Positions 7,470-15,127 of a DNA stretch of 32,884 bases are shown piece after piece. The DNA lies in assembly GCA_010030955.1 (NCBI GenBank), contig RHBP01000003.1:1-32884 (forward strand), read 5' to 3'. Below the pieces are notes generated by a model that saw only the letters and a list, made by a program, of their open reading frames with translations, made no database searches and was not told where the DNA came from. The stretch's first letter is position 1. Every line of letters starts with the position of its first letter. This DNA is from Synechococcaceae bacterium WBB_10_009 (GTDB taxonomy: Bacteria; Cyanobacteriota; Cyanobacteriia; PCC-6307; Cyanobiaceae). The position numbers and the translations under genes are program-made.

Positions 7470-8093
7470 TCATGCCCCAGCGCCGGCCGCCAATGGACCC
7501 AGGGGGCCAATCAAGGCCAGGAATCCACCAATCGCCAGGAAGGCCACCGCTGCCGCCTTGCTCACGGACACAGGCAGTTTCTTGAGCATGAGGAAGGTGC
7601 CTCCGCAAACCAGAACAGAACTCAGCAGCGCACCGCTCCACCAGAGCAGGGTGCCGCTGTCCTTGGGGGCTTCCAGGCCATGCAGCATGGCGTGGATGGC
7701 TACTCCGGCGGCGACGACCCCTCCGCTGCAGACGGTGAGGGCGTTGGGATTGGACGTCTTGGCAAACCGCCCTGCCAGCAAGGTCAGTGCTCCCACCGCC
7801 GAGATCGCCAGGGCCGCCATCACCTCAGCGGAGGCAACGCTGACCCCTGTGAACCCCATGGCCGCCCCAATCACGGCCCCGCCCAGGGCCCACAGCAGCA
7901 GTTGGGAGGAGATGAAGGAGGCCGCGGTGCCCACCGCCATCAGCATGAACAGGTGATCCAGGCCCAGCAGCGGGTGGCTCAGGCCGCCCAGGGCACCGCC
8001 AGCGGCGCTGTTGTGGGCAAGGGCCGGATGGCTGCCCAGGATCGCCATGGATCCAGCGGTGAGGGCAACCAGGGGTGCAAGAAGGCGTTTCAT
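7470..8093 (-). CDS. hupE: HupE/UreJ family transporter (probable cobalt or nickel)
   Basis: A 207-residue membrane protein of the HupE/UreJ family, which mediates nickel or cobalt uptake. It has a signal-like first segment ending at ALAHN, the family metal motif HPLLGLDH at residues 40-47, and about six further hydrophobic segments including a second His-containing stretch (AIHAMLHGLE). The ATG at 8093 has GAGG six bases upstream. The leader contains a compact cobalamin aptamer and a hairpin covering that GAGG, so expression should fall when cobalamin is abundant. That regulation favours cobalt as the substrate. It stands alone and is convergent with the MerR gene. Confidence 0.9.
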   Translation of the reverse strand: MKRLLAPLVALTAGSMAILGSHPALAHNSAAGGALGGLSHPLLGLDHLFMLMAVGTAASFISSQLLLWALGGAVIGAAMGFTGVSVASAEVMAALAISAVGALTLLAGRFAKTSNPNALTVCSGGVVAAGVAIHAMLHGLEAPKDSGTLLWWSGALLSSVLVCGGTFLMLKKLPVSVSKAAAVAFLAIGGFLALIGPLGPLAAGAGA

Positions 8094-8100
8094 GGGATGC

Positions 8101-8116
8101 CTCGGTCCTCGCCGAG
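8101..8116 (-). promoter_or_regulatory. RBS-sequestering hairpin before hupE
   Basis: On the minus strand CTCGG-CGAGGA-CCGAG forms a 5-bp stem whose 3' arm overlaps the GAGG Shine-Dalgarno (8103-8100) that lies six bases from the hupE ATG. Located 12 nt after the cobalamin aptamer, it fits a translational expression platform. Pairing is by eye. Confidence 0.5.
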
Positions 8117-8128
8117 CACGAAAGGGAA

Positions 8129-8200
8129 GGGTGACGGCGAGTGTTCTGACTGAGGGGCGAACCCCATCAGTTGCGGGACTGCGGCGGACCCGTCATCCCC
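8129..8200 (-). ncRNA. Cobalamin riboswitch (compact type) in hupE leader
   Basis: On the minus strand the leader holds the B12-box-like core CCCGCAACTG and the downstream element AGTCAGAACACTCGCC, close to the class consensus AGCCAGGAgACCTGCC. Between them ACTGA-T-GGGG-TTCG-CCCC-TCAGT folds into a UUCG-capped hairpin (loop region 8154-8165). An outer helix TGACGG (8195-8190) with CCGTCA (8137-8132) closes the aptamer. The helices between the outer stem and the core are short, so it resembles the compact Cbl-II or AdoCbl-variant classes. It sits 35 bases before the hupE start and should repress hupE when cobalamin is bound. Confidence 0.8.
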
Positions 8201-8236
8201 ACTATGGAACCCGAACCCGAGGGGAGCTGAGGGGGG

Positions 8237-8704
8237 TTACCCGTTTCCGTTGAACCAGCTGGGCACCGCCCCGTAGCAGGCGGCGTTTTTGCTGTTCTCG
8301 CGGGCTTCCACCTTCCAGCAGCAGCTGCGGCCGCCATCGCGGGCCTGCAGCAGCGCATTGGCCCATTGCCACACCAGCTGGGCGCTGGCCTCCATGCCCA
8401 CGTTGTCCATCACCCGCAGATCCAGGGCCCCCTGGGCGTGCAGGGCCTGCCACTGCTCCAGCAGGGGGTCGTCGGCATTGACCAGAAAGGTGTGGTCGAA
8501 CTGCTCCGCCAGCTGCGCCTCCAGGGCCCCCAGGCTGGAGAAATCCACCACAAAGCCGTGCGCATCGAGGGCCGTGGCCTGGAACCAGCAGGTGAAGCTG
8601 CGGCTGTAGCCGTGCACAAAGCGGCAGTGGCCCGGGTGGCGCCACTGGCGGTGGCAGCAGGGGTAGCCGCTGAAGGTTTTGCTGCAGGTGAAGGCGGCGG
8701 TCAT
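8237..8704 (-). CDS. queD: 6-carboxytetrahydropterin synthase-like protein (PTPS/QueD family)
   Basis: A 155-residue protein of the 6-pyruvoyl-tetrahydropterin synthase superfamily, whose QueD members convert dihydroneopterin triphosphate to 6-carboxytetrahydropterin in queuosine synthesis. Recognisable parts are GHCRFVHGYSRSF (about residues 26-38), VVDFSSLGALEAQLAEQFDH, LVNADDPLLEQW, RVMDNVGMEASAQLVWQW and a Cys-containing C-terminus. The zinc motif is HGYS where typical QueD proteins have HGHx, and CCHRQW precedes it, so this is a variant subfamily and the exact reaction is less certain. ATG 8704 is used because the earlier possible start adds an unconserved stretch. It is divergent from hisIE (61-bp gap). 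Confidence 0.8.
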   Translation of the reverse strand: MTAAFTCSKTFSGYPCCHRQWRHPGHCRFVHGYSRSFTCWFQATALDAHGFVVDFSSLGALEAQLAEQFDHTFLVNADDPLLEQWQALHAQGALDLRVMDNVGMEASAQLVWQWANALLQARDGGRSCCWKVEARENSKNAACYGAVPSWFNGNG

Positions 8705-8765
8705 GCCGGGTGGGCTGTTGCGGTGGGGGCTGCTGCGGGAAGATCGGAGCAGATGACGCACCGCC

Positions 8766-9446
8766 TTGCAGGCATCATTTCAGGCCCCGGATCCGGCCCT
8801 GATCAGCTCCCTTCGTTTTAACGAGGCGGGCCTGATTCCGGCCGTGGCGCAGGACTGGCTCGATGGCGCCGTGCTGATGGTGGCCTGGATGAACCGCGAG
8901 GCGATCGAGCGCACCCTGGCCAGCGGCGAGGTGCACTACTGGAGCCGCTCCCGCCAGGAGCTCTGGCACAAGGGCGCCACCAGTGGCCACACCCAGGCCC
9001 TGCGGGGCCTCCGTTACGACTGCGACGCCGACGTGCTGCTGCTCAGCATCGAGCAGAGCGGCGATGTGGCCTGCCACACCGGTGCCCGCAGCTGCTTCTA
9101 CGACGACGGCCCCTCCCCCAGCGCCGGTGGCCCCATGGCCGCGCCGCCGCCGGCGGACGCGTGCACCGAACTGATGCGCGTGATCGAGGGGCGCCGCGAC
9201 CGGCCCGAGCCCGGCAGCTACACCAACAAGCTGCTGGAGGGGGGCGACAACCGCATCCTCAAAAAAATCGGTGAGGAGAGCGCGGAGTTTGTGATGGCCT
9301 GCAAGGACGGCGACGCCGCCGAGATCGCCGGGGAGGCCGCCGACATCCTGTTCCACCTGCAGGTGGCCCTGGCCCACCACGGCGTCAGCTGGCGCCAGGT
9401 GCAGCAGGTGCTGGCCCAGCGCCGGGGCGCGCCCCGCCGCGGCTGA
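8766..9446 (+). CDS. hisIE: Bifunctional phosphoribosyl-AMP cyclohydrolase / phosphoribosyl-ATP pyrophosphatase
   Basis: A 226-residue cytosolic enzyme for steps 2 and 3 of histidine synthesis. The HisI domain (about 14-120) shows AVLMVAWMNREAIERTL, HYWSRSRQELWHKGATSG and the metal-binding YDCDAD and VACHTGARSCFY segments with the conserved cysteines. The HisE domain (about 130-215) shows YTNKLLEGGDNRILKKIGEE and the acidic EIAGEAADILFHLQ that binds magnesium. A Pro/Ala linker joins them. The start is TTG 8766; no ATG is available before the conserved core. Its last 62 bp overlap the 3' end of the opposing efflux adaptor gene, and the C-terminal tail past VLAQ is Arg/Gly-rich and probably dispensable. 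Confidence 0.95.
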   Translation: MQASFQAPDPALISSLRFNEAGLIPAVAQDWLDGAVLMVAWMNREAIERTLASGEVHYWSRSRQELWHKGATSGHTQALRGLRYDCDADVLLLSIEQSGDVACHTGARSCFYDDGPSPSAGGPMAAPPPADACTELMRVIEGRRDRPEPGSYTNKLLEGGDNRILKKIGEESAEFVMACKDGDAAEIAGEAADILFHLQVALAHHGVSWRQVQQVLAQRRGAPRRG

Positions 9447-10560
9447 TGCGGATCGGGCTGCCGTGGCGCAGCCCCACCGCCCCGGACACGATCACGCGCT
9501 CGCCGGCCTGCAGCCCCTGCAGCACCGGGTAGCTGTTGTGCTGCAGCGGCCCGATCTGCACCGGCCGCTGCAGGGCGATGGGGGTGCCCTTGGGCAGCCG
9601 GCTGAGGGCCTCGAGGTCAGCCCGGCCGGGATCCCGGCGCAGCTGCTCGAGGTTGCCCACCACAAACACAAAGGCCTGCCCGAACTGGCGGGTCACCGCG
9701 GCGAACGGCACCGCCAGCTGCGTTTCGCTGCCCAGCAGCACCCGCGTGCGCAGCCGCTGGCCGTTGCGCAACAGGCCATCGGGGTTGTTGATCGCCGCCT
9801 TCACCAGCAGGGTCTGGCTGCCGGCGCTGACGCTCGGGTCCACCTGGCTGATGCGGCCCTGGGCGAGGGGTTGGGCGCCGTCGGCCCCCAGCAGCTGCAC
9901 CGGTTGGCCCGGCTGCAGCCGGGTGAGCTGCCCGGCCGGCACGTCGATCCGCGCCATCAGCCGCTCGTTGCGGATGATGCGGCTGAAGGGGGTGCCGGCG
10001 GCGAGCACATCGCCGGGCTTGATGGTGAGATCCGCCATCACCCCGCTGATGGGGGCGCGGATGTCCTTGTAGGCCAGGTCGGCCTGCTTGGCCCGCAGCG
10101 CCTCGCGGGAGCCGATGGCGTTGGCCTGGAATTCCTCCGCCTGCAGGGCGCTGGCGGCCCCCTGGCTCACCAGGCCACGGAAGCGCCGGTAGGCCAACGC
10201 ATCGCGCTTGGCCTTGGCTTGCAGCGCCTGCACGTCGGCCCGCAGCTGGGTCTGGTCGAGCACCACCAGCAACTGCCCCGCCCGCACCGCGTCTCCGGTG
10301 CGCACCAGCACCCGCTGCACGCGCCCGCCGGCCTGGGCGGCCAGGTCGATCTCATCGGTGGCCTCCAGGGTGCTCACGGTGTTCAGGCTCTGCTCGAAGC
10401 GCTGGCTGGTCACCGGGGCGGTGCGCACCAGGGCCCCTGGGCGCCGTTTGCCCCCATCGCCGCAGGCCGCCAGGCCCAGCAGCAGCACCACCAGCGCCGT
10501 GGATCCGGCGGCGCGGCGCGGGTGGGTCACGGCCATGGCCTTGGCGTGGAGCTCATCCAT
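9385..10560 (-). CDS. RND efflux periplasmic adaptor (membrane fusion lipoprotein)
   Basis: A 391-residue HlyD/AcrA-type adaptor linking an inner-membrane RND pump to an outer-membrane channel. A lipobox LAAC with Cys33 follows a hydrophobic segment, so the protein is probably a lipoprotein. The order is the family one: barrel-sandwich half AAQAGGRVQRVLVRTGDAV (about residues 74-92), alpha-hairpin (QLRADVQALQAKAKRD onward), second lipoyl half YKDIRAPISGVMADL, then beta-barrel and membrane-proximal domains. The ATG at 10560 overlaps the end of the RND gene by 8 bp, so they are coupled. No TolC-type gene is in the window. The substrate is unknown. The 3' end overlaps hisIE on the opposite strand by 62 bp. 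Confidence 0.93.
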   Translation of the reverse strand: MDELHAKAMAVTHPRRAAGSTALVVLLLGLAACGDGGKRRPGALVRTAPVTSQRFEQSLNTVSTLEATDEIDLAAQAGGRVQRVLVRTGDAVRAGQLLVVLDQTQLRADVQALQAKAKRDALAYRRFRGLVSQGAASALQAEEFQANAIGSREALRAKQADLAYKDIRAPISGVMADLTIKPGDVLAAGTPFSRIIRNERLMARIDVPAGQLTRLQPGQPVQLLGADGAQPLAQGRISQVDPSVSAGSQTLLVKAAINNPDGLLRNGQRLRTRVLLGSETQLAVPFAAVTRQFGQAFVFVVGNLEQLRRDPGRADLEALSRLPKGTPIALQRPVQIGPLQHNSYPVLQGLQAGERVIVSGAVGLRHGSPIRISRGGARPGAGPAPAAPGAS

Positions 10561-13500
10561 GCTGCCGTGCCCGCCAGCGCCCCTGGTGCTGCAGCTCCCA
10601 GCCCTTGATCACCCGGTAGACACTCGGCACCACAAACAGGCTCAGCAGGGTGGACACCAGCGAGCCGCAGAACACCACGGTGCCGATGCTGATGCGGCTG
10701 CCGGCGATGGCGCCGCTGGCCAGCAGCAGGGGCACCACCCCCGCCAGGGAGGAGAACACCGTGAGCAGGATCGGCCGCAGCCGGCTCACGGCGGCCTCGC
10801 GGATCGCCGCATCCAGATCGATGCCCTCCCGCAGCCGCTGGTTGGCGAACTCCACGATCAGCACGCCGTTCTTCGCCGCCAGGGCCACCAGCATCAGCAG
10901 CCCCATCTGGCCGAACACATCCAGCGGCAGCCCCCGCAGCACCAGCCCCACCAGGGCCCCGAGCAGGGCCAGGGGAACCGTGATCAGGATGATCAGCGGG
11001 TCGAGCAGGTTTTCGTAGAGGGCCGCCAGCACCAGCCCCATCACCAGCACCGCCAGCAGAAACACCCGCACGCTGCCGCCGCCGGCCAGCTGCTCTTCGC
11101 GGGCCAGGCCCGCCCATTCCAGGTCGGTGTCGATGCCCCCGAGCTGCCGCTGGATCCGCTCCAGCTCCGCCATGGCCTGGCCGGTGCTCACCCCCGGCGC
11201 CGGCAGGGCCCGGATCGTGATCGCCCGCACCAGCCGGCTGTGGTTGATGGTGCTGGCGCCGGTGCCCGGCAGCACCCGCACCACCTGCCCAACGGGGATC
11301 AGCTGACCGCTGCGGCTGCGCACCTGCAGGCTGAGCACATCCTCGGGGCCCCGGCGCCCCTGGCCGTCGAGCTGCACGATCACGCGCCGCACCTGATCGG
11401 CCTCGAAGCTGTCGTTCACGTAGCTGCTGCCGAAGCTGGCGCCGATGGTGGCCACCAGGGTGTCCAGGTCGATCCCCAGGGAGGCCAGCTGCAGGCGGTC
11501 GGGCTCCAGCCGCAGCAGTGGGGCATCGGCGTTGAAGCGGGTGGAAACACGCTCAAACCGGCCGCTGGCGTTGGCGGCGCGGATTAGGGCCTGGGCCCGC
11601 TGGGCGAATTGCTCCAGGCTGAGTTGGCCGTTGCTGGTGTCCAGCAGCTCCAGCTCCAGCCCCCCCTCGTTGCTGAAGCCCCGCACGCTCGGCGGCGGGC
11701 TCAGCTGCACCGTGGCCTCGCTGATGCGGCGGCCCAGGGCGCGGTTTAGCCGCTGGGCCACGGCCTCGAGGCTGGTGTCGCCGCTGCCGCGCTGGCCGAT
11801 CGGTTTGAGCCGGATGAACACGCTGCCCTTGTTGGGGCTGCTGTCGCCGAAGGAGCGGCCGGCGTAGAAGTTGGCGCTGCGCAGGCTGGGTTCCCGTTGC
11901 ACCACGGCCCGCACCTGATCCAGCACCGCCTGGGTGCGCTGCAGGGAGGAACCCTCCGGCAACACCACCACCCCCCGCAGCTGGCCGTTGTCCTCCTGGG
12001 GCAGGAAGGCGGTGGGCCGCAGCGACAGCCCCACCGCCGTGACCAGCAGCCCCAGGGCCAGGGCCAGCACCACCTGCCGCCGCCGCCGCAGGCAGCCCTC
12101 CAGCCAGCGGCCGTAGGGCCCCTCCAGGCTCTCCAGCCAGCGGCGCGGCGGGTCGATCCAGCGCTGCAGCCAGGCGGGCTCCCGCTGTTCGGCATGCAGG
12201 AACCGGCTGGCGGCCACCGGCGTGAAGCTGATGGCGTTGAAGGTGGACACAACAATCGCCGCAGCGATGCTGATGGCGATCGGGGCGTAGAGCCGCCCCA
12301 GGCTGCCCTCGAGCCCGAGCACCGGCAGGAACACCACCACCAGCACCACGGAGGTGGCCACCACGGCGCCGCCCAGTTCGGCCATGGCCCCCCGGGCGGC
12401 GGCCAGCGGTGCGGCGCCGCGCTCCAACCGGCGGCCGATGTCTTCGCACACCACGATGGCGTCGTCCACCACCAGCCCGGAGGCCAGCACCATGCCGAAC
12501 AGGCTCAAGGTGTTGATCGAGCTGCCGGAGAGCTGGATCAGGCTGATCGACCCCAGCAGCGACACCGGCACCGCCAGGGCACTGATCAGCGCCAGGCGGC
12601 TGTTGCCCAGCCCCAGCAGCAGCGTCAGAAACACCAACAGCACCGCATCCCGCAGGCTGCCGGTGGCCTCGGCGATGCTCTCGCGCACCGTGTCGGCCTC
12701 GTTGACGATCAGCTGCAGGTCGATCCCCGGCGGGAAGCGGGGCTCCAGCTCGGCGATGGCCTGCTCCAGCCGCTCGCTCACCTCCAGGGCGTTGCTGCCG
12801 TCGCGCTGGTACACCGCCAGGGCCACGGTGGTGTTGCCCCGCAGGTTGGTGGCGATGGTGTCGTAGGTCTCGCTGCCCAGGTCGACGCGGCCGATGTCGC
12901 GCAGCAGCACCACACCCCCCTCCGGTCCGCGGCCCACCACCAGCTGCTCCAGCTCCTCCGGGCTGCGCAGCCGCCCCTCCATGCGCAACGGCAGGGTGGT
13001 GGCCTGGTCGGGTGGGCTGGGCTCATCGCCCGTCTGGCCGAGTGCCGCCAGCACGTTCTGGGCCTCGAGGGCGCGGCTCACATCGGCAATCGTGAGCTGG
13101 CGCTCCAGCAGCGCCGCCGGATTGAGCCACAGCCGAAAGGCCAAGGGGCTGCCGCCGTTGAGGGTCACCAACCCCACCCCATCCACCCGCTGCAGGCGCT
13201 CCTTCACCACCTGGTTGACCCAGCCGCTGAGAAACTGCGGCGAGTAGCGCCCCTGGAGGGCGCTGAAGCTGAGCACCATCAGCAGGTCGTCGCTGCTGCG
13301 GCGCACCTGCACCCCCAGCCGCGCCACCGGCGCCGGCAGCTGCCGCAGCACCTGGTTGGCTTCGTTCTGGGCGTTGATCTGGTTGAGCTCGGGCTCACCC
13401 CCCTCGAAGCTCAGGGTGATCGAGCTGCCGTTGGCGCTGCTGCTGGAGCGGATCGTCTGCAGCCGCTCCACGCCGTTGAGCTGCTTCTCCAGCAGGGCGG

Positions 13501-13714
13501 TCACCCCCTGCTCCACCACCTCCGGGTTGCCCCCCGGGTAGGTGCTGCGCACGGTGACCCGCCCCGGGGCGATCGGGGGCAGGTTTTCCACCTGCAGGTT
13601 GCCGAGGCTGAGCAGCCCCATCAGCAGCACCAGCAGGCTCAGCACCAGGCTGAACACCGGCCGACGCAGGAACAGATCGGAGATGGTGCGCCGGGGCGGC
13701 GTGCCGGTGCTCAT
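10553..13714 (-). CDS. RND family efflux transporter, inner-membrane pump
   Basis: A 1053-residue pump of the AcrB/MexB-like hydrophobe/amphiphile exporter type. The duplicated architecture is clear: TM1 at about 18-38, the first porter domain (ENLPPIAPGRVTVRSTYPG to about 335), a TM2-6 bundle with the proton-relay pair Asp417-Asp418 in LVVDDAIVVCEDI, then a second TM and porter half ending with TM helices near residues 930-1030 (NGVLIVEFANQRLREG). Length is normal for the family. It overlaps the upstream protease gene (ATGA) and the downstream adaptor gene. HAE-type rather than heavy-metal RND is inferred from the overall motifs; the substrate is unknown. Confidence 0.95.
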   Translation of the reverse strand: MSTGTPPRRTISDLFLRRPVFSLVLSLLVLLMGLLSLGNLQVENLPPIAPGRVTVRSTYPGGNPEVVEQGVTALLEKQLNGVERLQTIRSSSSANGSSITLSFEGGEPELNQINAQNEANQVLRQLPAPVARLGVQVRRSSDDLLMVLSFSALQGRYSPQFLSGWVNQVVKERLQRVDGVGLVTLNGGSPLAFRLWLNPAALLERQLTIADVSRALEAQNVLAALGQTGDEPSPPDQATTLPLRMEGRLRSPEELEQLVVGRGPEGGVVLLRDIGRVDLGSETYDTIATNLRGNTTVALAVYQRDGSNALEVSERLEQAIAELEPRFPPGIDLQLIVNEADTVRESIAEATGSLRDAVLLVFLTLLLGLGNSRLALISALAVPVSLLGSISLIQLSGSSINTLSLFGMVLASGLVVDDAIVVCEDIGRRLERGAAPLAAARGAMAELGGAVVATSVVLVVVFLPVLGLEGSLGRLYAPIAISIAAAIVVSTFNAISFTPVAASRFLHAEQREPAWLQRWIDPPRRWLESLEGPYGRWLEGCLRRRRQVVLALALGLLVTAVGLSLRPTAFLPQEDNGQLRGVVVLPEGSSLQRTQAVLDQVRAVVQREPSLRSANFYAGRSFGDSSPNKGSVFIRLKPIGQRGSGDTSLEAVAQRLNRALGRRISEATVQLSPPPSVRGFSNEGGLELELLDTSNGQLSLEQFAQRAQALIRAANASGRFERVSTRFNADAPLLRLEPDRLQLASLGIDLDTLVATIGASFGSSYVNDSFEADQVRRVIVQLDGQGRRGPEDVLSLQVRSRSGQLIPVGQVVRVLPGTGASTINHSRLVRAITIRALPAPGVSTGQAMAELERIQRQLGGIDTDLEWAGLAREEQLAGGGSVRVFLLAVLVMGLVLAALYENLLDPLIILITVPLALLGALVGLVLRGLPLDVFGQMGLLMLVALAAKNGVLIVEFANQRLREGIDLDAAIREAAVSRLRPILLTVFSSLAGVVPLLLASGAIAGSRISIGTVVFCGSLVSTLLSLFVVPSVYRVIKGWELQHQGRWRARQHG

Positions 13715-14379
13715 GGCCGTGGTGGTGCCGGCGGTTCAGCCAGCCCGGGCTGCTGTTGCAGCCACCGCAGTGTGGCCCGATCGCGGGGGCTCAGCTCCAG
13801 CACCGGCCGGCTCCCGGGCTGGGCGGCCATGGCATCGCCCGCCTGGTCGCTGTGGCCCCAGAGCCCGAAGGCATGCCCCAGCTCGTGCAGGGCGGTGGCC
13901 TCGATCGCCGCGGGGCCCTGCCCCGGGCTGATCAGCACCTCCACCCGGGGCTCCAGCTGCCAGGGGCCGCCCCGTTGCACCTCCACCAGCTGCAGCAGGG
14001 CGCGGCCGTGGCTGGCCCGGTTGTGCTGCAGCGGGGGGCGTCGCCGCTGCACCAGCACCTGGGCGCGGGCGGGATCATCCACTTGGGTGATCGCCAGCTG
14101 CCGCCCCCAGGTGGCCAGCGCCGCCAGCACCGCCCCCCGCCAGCGCCGCTCCCAGATGCCGCTGGGGCCCGGGTCGGCGGCGGGCTGCACCCACACGCAC
14201 CAGTGCTGGCGGCGGGGCCAGCCGGCGGGGGTGGGTTTCAAGGCGTGGCGGTAATCAGCGGCAGCGGCCGCTGGCGCTGCGGCAGCTGCTGCTGTGGCGG
14301 GTTGTGCCGTGGCGGGGCCCGTCCAGGGCCGCAGCTCCGTGGCAACCCCGCAGGGCAGCGGTGCGGGGGGCAGCTCCAC
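13711..14379 (-). CDS. Matrixin-like zinc metalloprotease
   Basis: A roughly 222-residue predicted protease. The zinc site is HELGHAFGLWGHS (HExGHxxGxxGH form, one residue longer than the canonical matrixin spacing, as in other cyanobacterial members), followed by GDAMAA as a possible Met-turn and a helix LSPRDRATLRWLQQ. The middle part carries a typical WxVWV strand pattern. The N-terminus is Ala/Pro-rich and the start is uncertain: GTG 14379 leaves 22 bp after the DUF2214 gene, whereas GTG 14424 would overlap it. The stop overlaps the RND start as ATGA. Its role beside an efflux pump is unknown; an envelope location would fit but no clear signal peptide is visible from this start. Confidence 0.75.
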   Translation of the reverse strand: MELPPAPLPCGVATELRPWTGPATAQPATAAAAAAPAAAAADYRHALKPTPAGWPRRQHWCVWVQPAADPGPSGIWERRWRGAVLAALATWGRQLAITQVDDPARAQVLVQRRRPPLQHNRASHGRALLQLVEVQRGGPWQLEPRVEVLISPGQGPAAIEATALHELGHAFGLWGHSDQAGDAMAAQPGSRPVLELSPRDRATLRWLQQQPGLAEPPAPPRP

Positions 14380-14401
14380 CGGATCTCTGGGCGGGTGGGC
14401 C

Positions 14402-14902
14402 TCAGGCCGCCGGCAGGCCCACACCGCGGGCCATCAGGGTGGCCAGCAGCGGCACGGCGGCGAAGCCCACCAGCTCGATGTTGAGGATCCAGGCCAGGCG
14501 CTTGGCCAGGGCTTCGCTCACCTGGGGCAGCTCCCCCTTGCGCAGCGGGATCGCCCAGAGGATGTAGGTGACGGTGGGGTACAGCGAGAGCCCCCCCACC
14601 CCCAGGTAGAGGCCCACCTTCCACCAGAACAGCGGGTTCTGGGTGTAGAAGTCGCTGCCCTGGCCGAAGTAGAGCACCCGCAGGATGCCGCTCACCAGCA
14701 GGGCCAGGGCCGCCAGGCCGTACACCACATCGGTGATCACCATCAAGGTGGCGTCCTGCTTGCTGGGGTTGGGCTGGATCAACCGCCGCTCCAGCACCAG
14801 GGCCCCGAAGCACACCATGAAGCTGAGGTAGTGCACGTAGGCCACCCCGGCCCGGGGCAGCACGGCGGACACATCAGCAAGCAGGGCCGCGGTTGCGGTC
14901 AT
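14402..14902 (-). CDS. DUF2214 family membrane protein
   Basis: A 166-residue membrane protein with four hydrophobic segments. Family features are VAYVHYLSFMVCFGALVLERRL near the N-terminus (HY plus FGALVLERRL), then a loop GQGSDFYTQNPLFWWKVGLY and a YILWAIPLRKGELP segment. DUF2214 is found across cyanobacteria and proteobacteria with no settled function. ATG 14902 is chosen over an upstream GTG at 14923. It heads the leftward protease-RND-adaptor cluster, but this may be coincidental adjacency; about 225 bp separate it from the divergent sigma factor. Confidence 0.85.
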   Translation of the reverse strand: MTATAALLADVSAVLPRAGVAYVHYLSFMVCFGALVLERRLIQPNPSKQDATLMVITDVVYGLAALALLVSGILRVLYFGQGSDFYTQNPLFWWKVGLYLGVGGLSLYPTVTYILWAIPLRKGELPQVSEALAKRLAWILNIELVGFAAVPLLATLMARGVGLPAA

Positions 14903-15127
14903 GGCGGGGCTTCTCGGTCGCACGACCGTAGCGAGCGGGCCCGCCGGCCGTCGTCACCGGGAACACCGCCGTTGAATGTGGAAGCAAATGCCGTGATTGT
15001 GATGGCAATCTGCAGTTGCGAATAAATACCGAATTCGCGAAGCAAAAGTGAAAGTTGGAAGCCTTTTGGTGGCTTTCCTTTGAGAGCGAAAAAGACCCTA
15101 GGTTCGAGACAGCGGCAACGGATCAAC
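14903..15127. promoter_or_regulatory. AT-richer divergent promoter region of the sigma factor
   Basis: A stretch between the DUF2214 gene and the sigma factor, clearly AT-richer than the rest over about 14975-15110. It contains the inverted repeat GCGAAT-N9-ATTCGC (15018-15038) and an imperfect hairpin GGAAGCC...GGCTTTCC (about 15058-15081) close to the sigma start. The composition suggests that promoters for both directions lie here. No -35/-10 pair can be fixed by eye. Confidence 0.35.

Noticed and set aside
11897..14254. Long plus-strand open frame opposite the RND pump
   Set aside because: Its product is His/Gln/Gly-rich low-complexity sequence, while the minus strand encodes a complete RND transporter and protease.
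14379..14424. Upstream GTG (14424) as start of the matrixin-like protease
   Set aside because: It would overlap the DUF2214 gene by 23 bp and adds unconserved residues; GTG 14379 fits the gene spacing better, though it is not proven.
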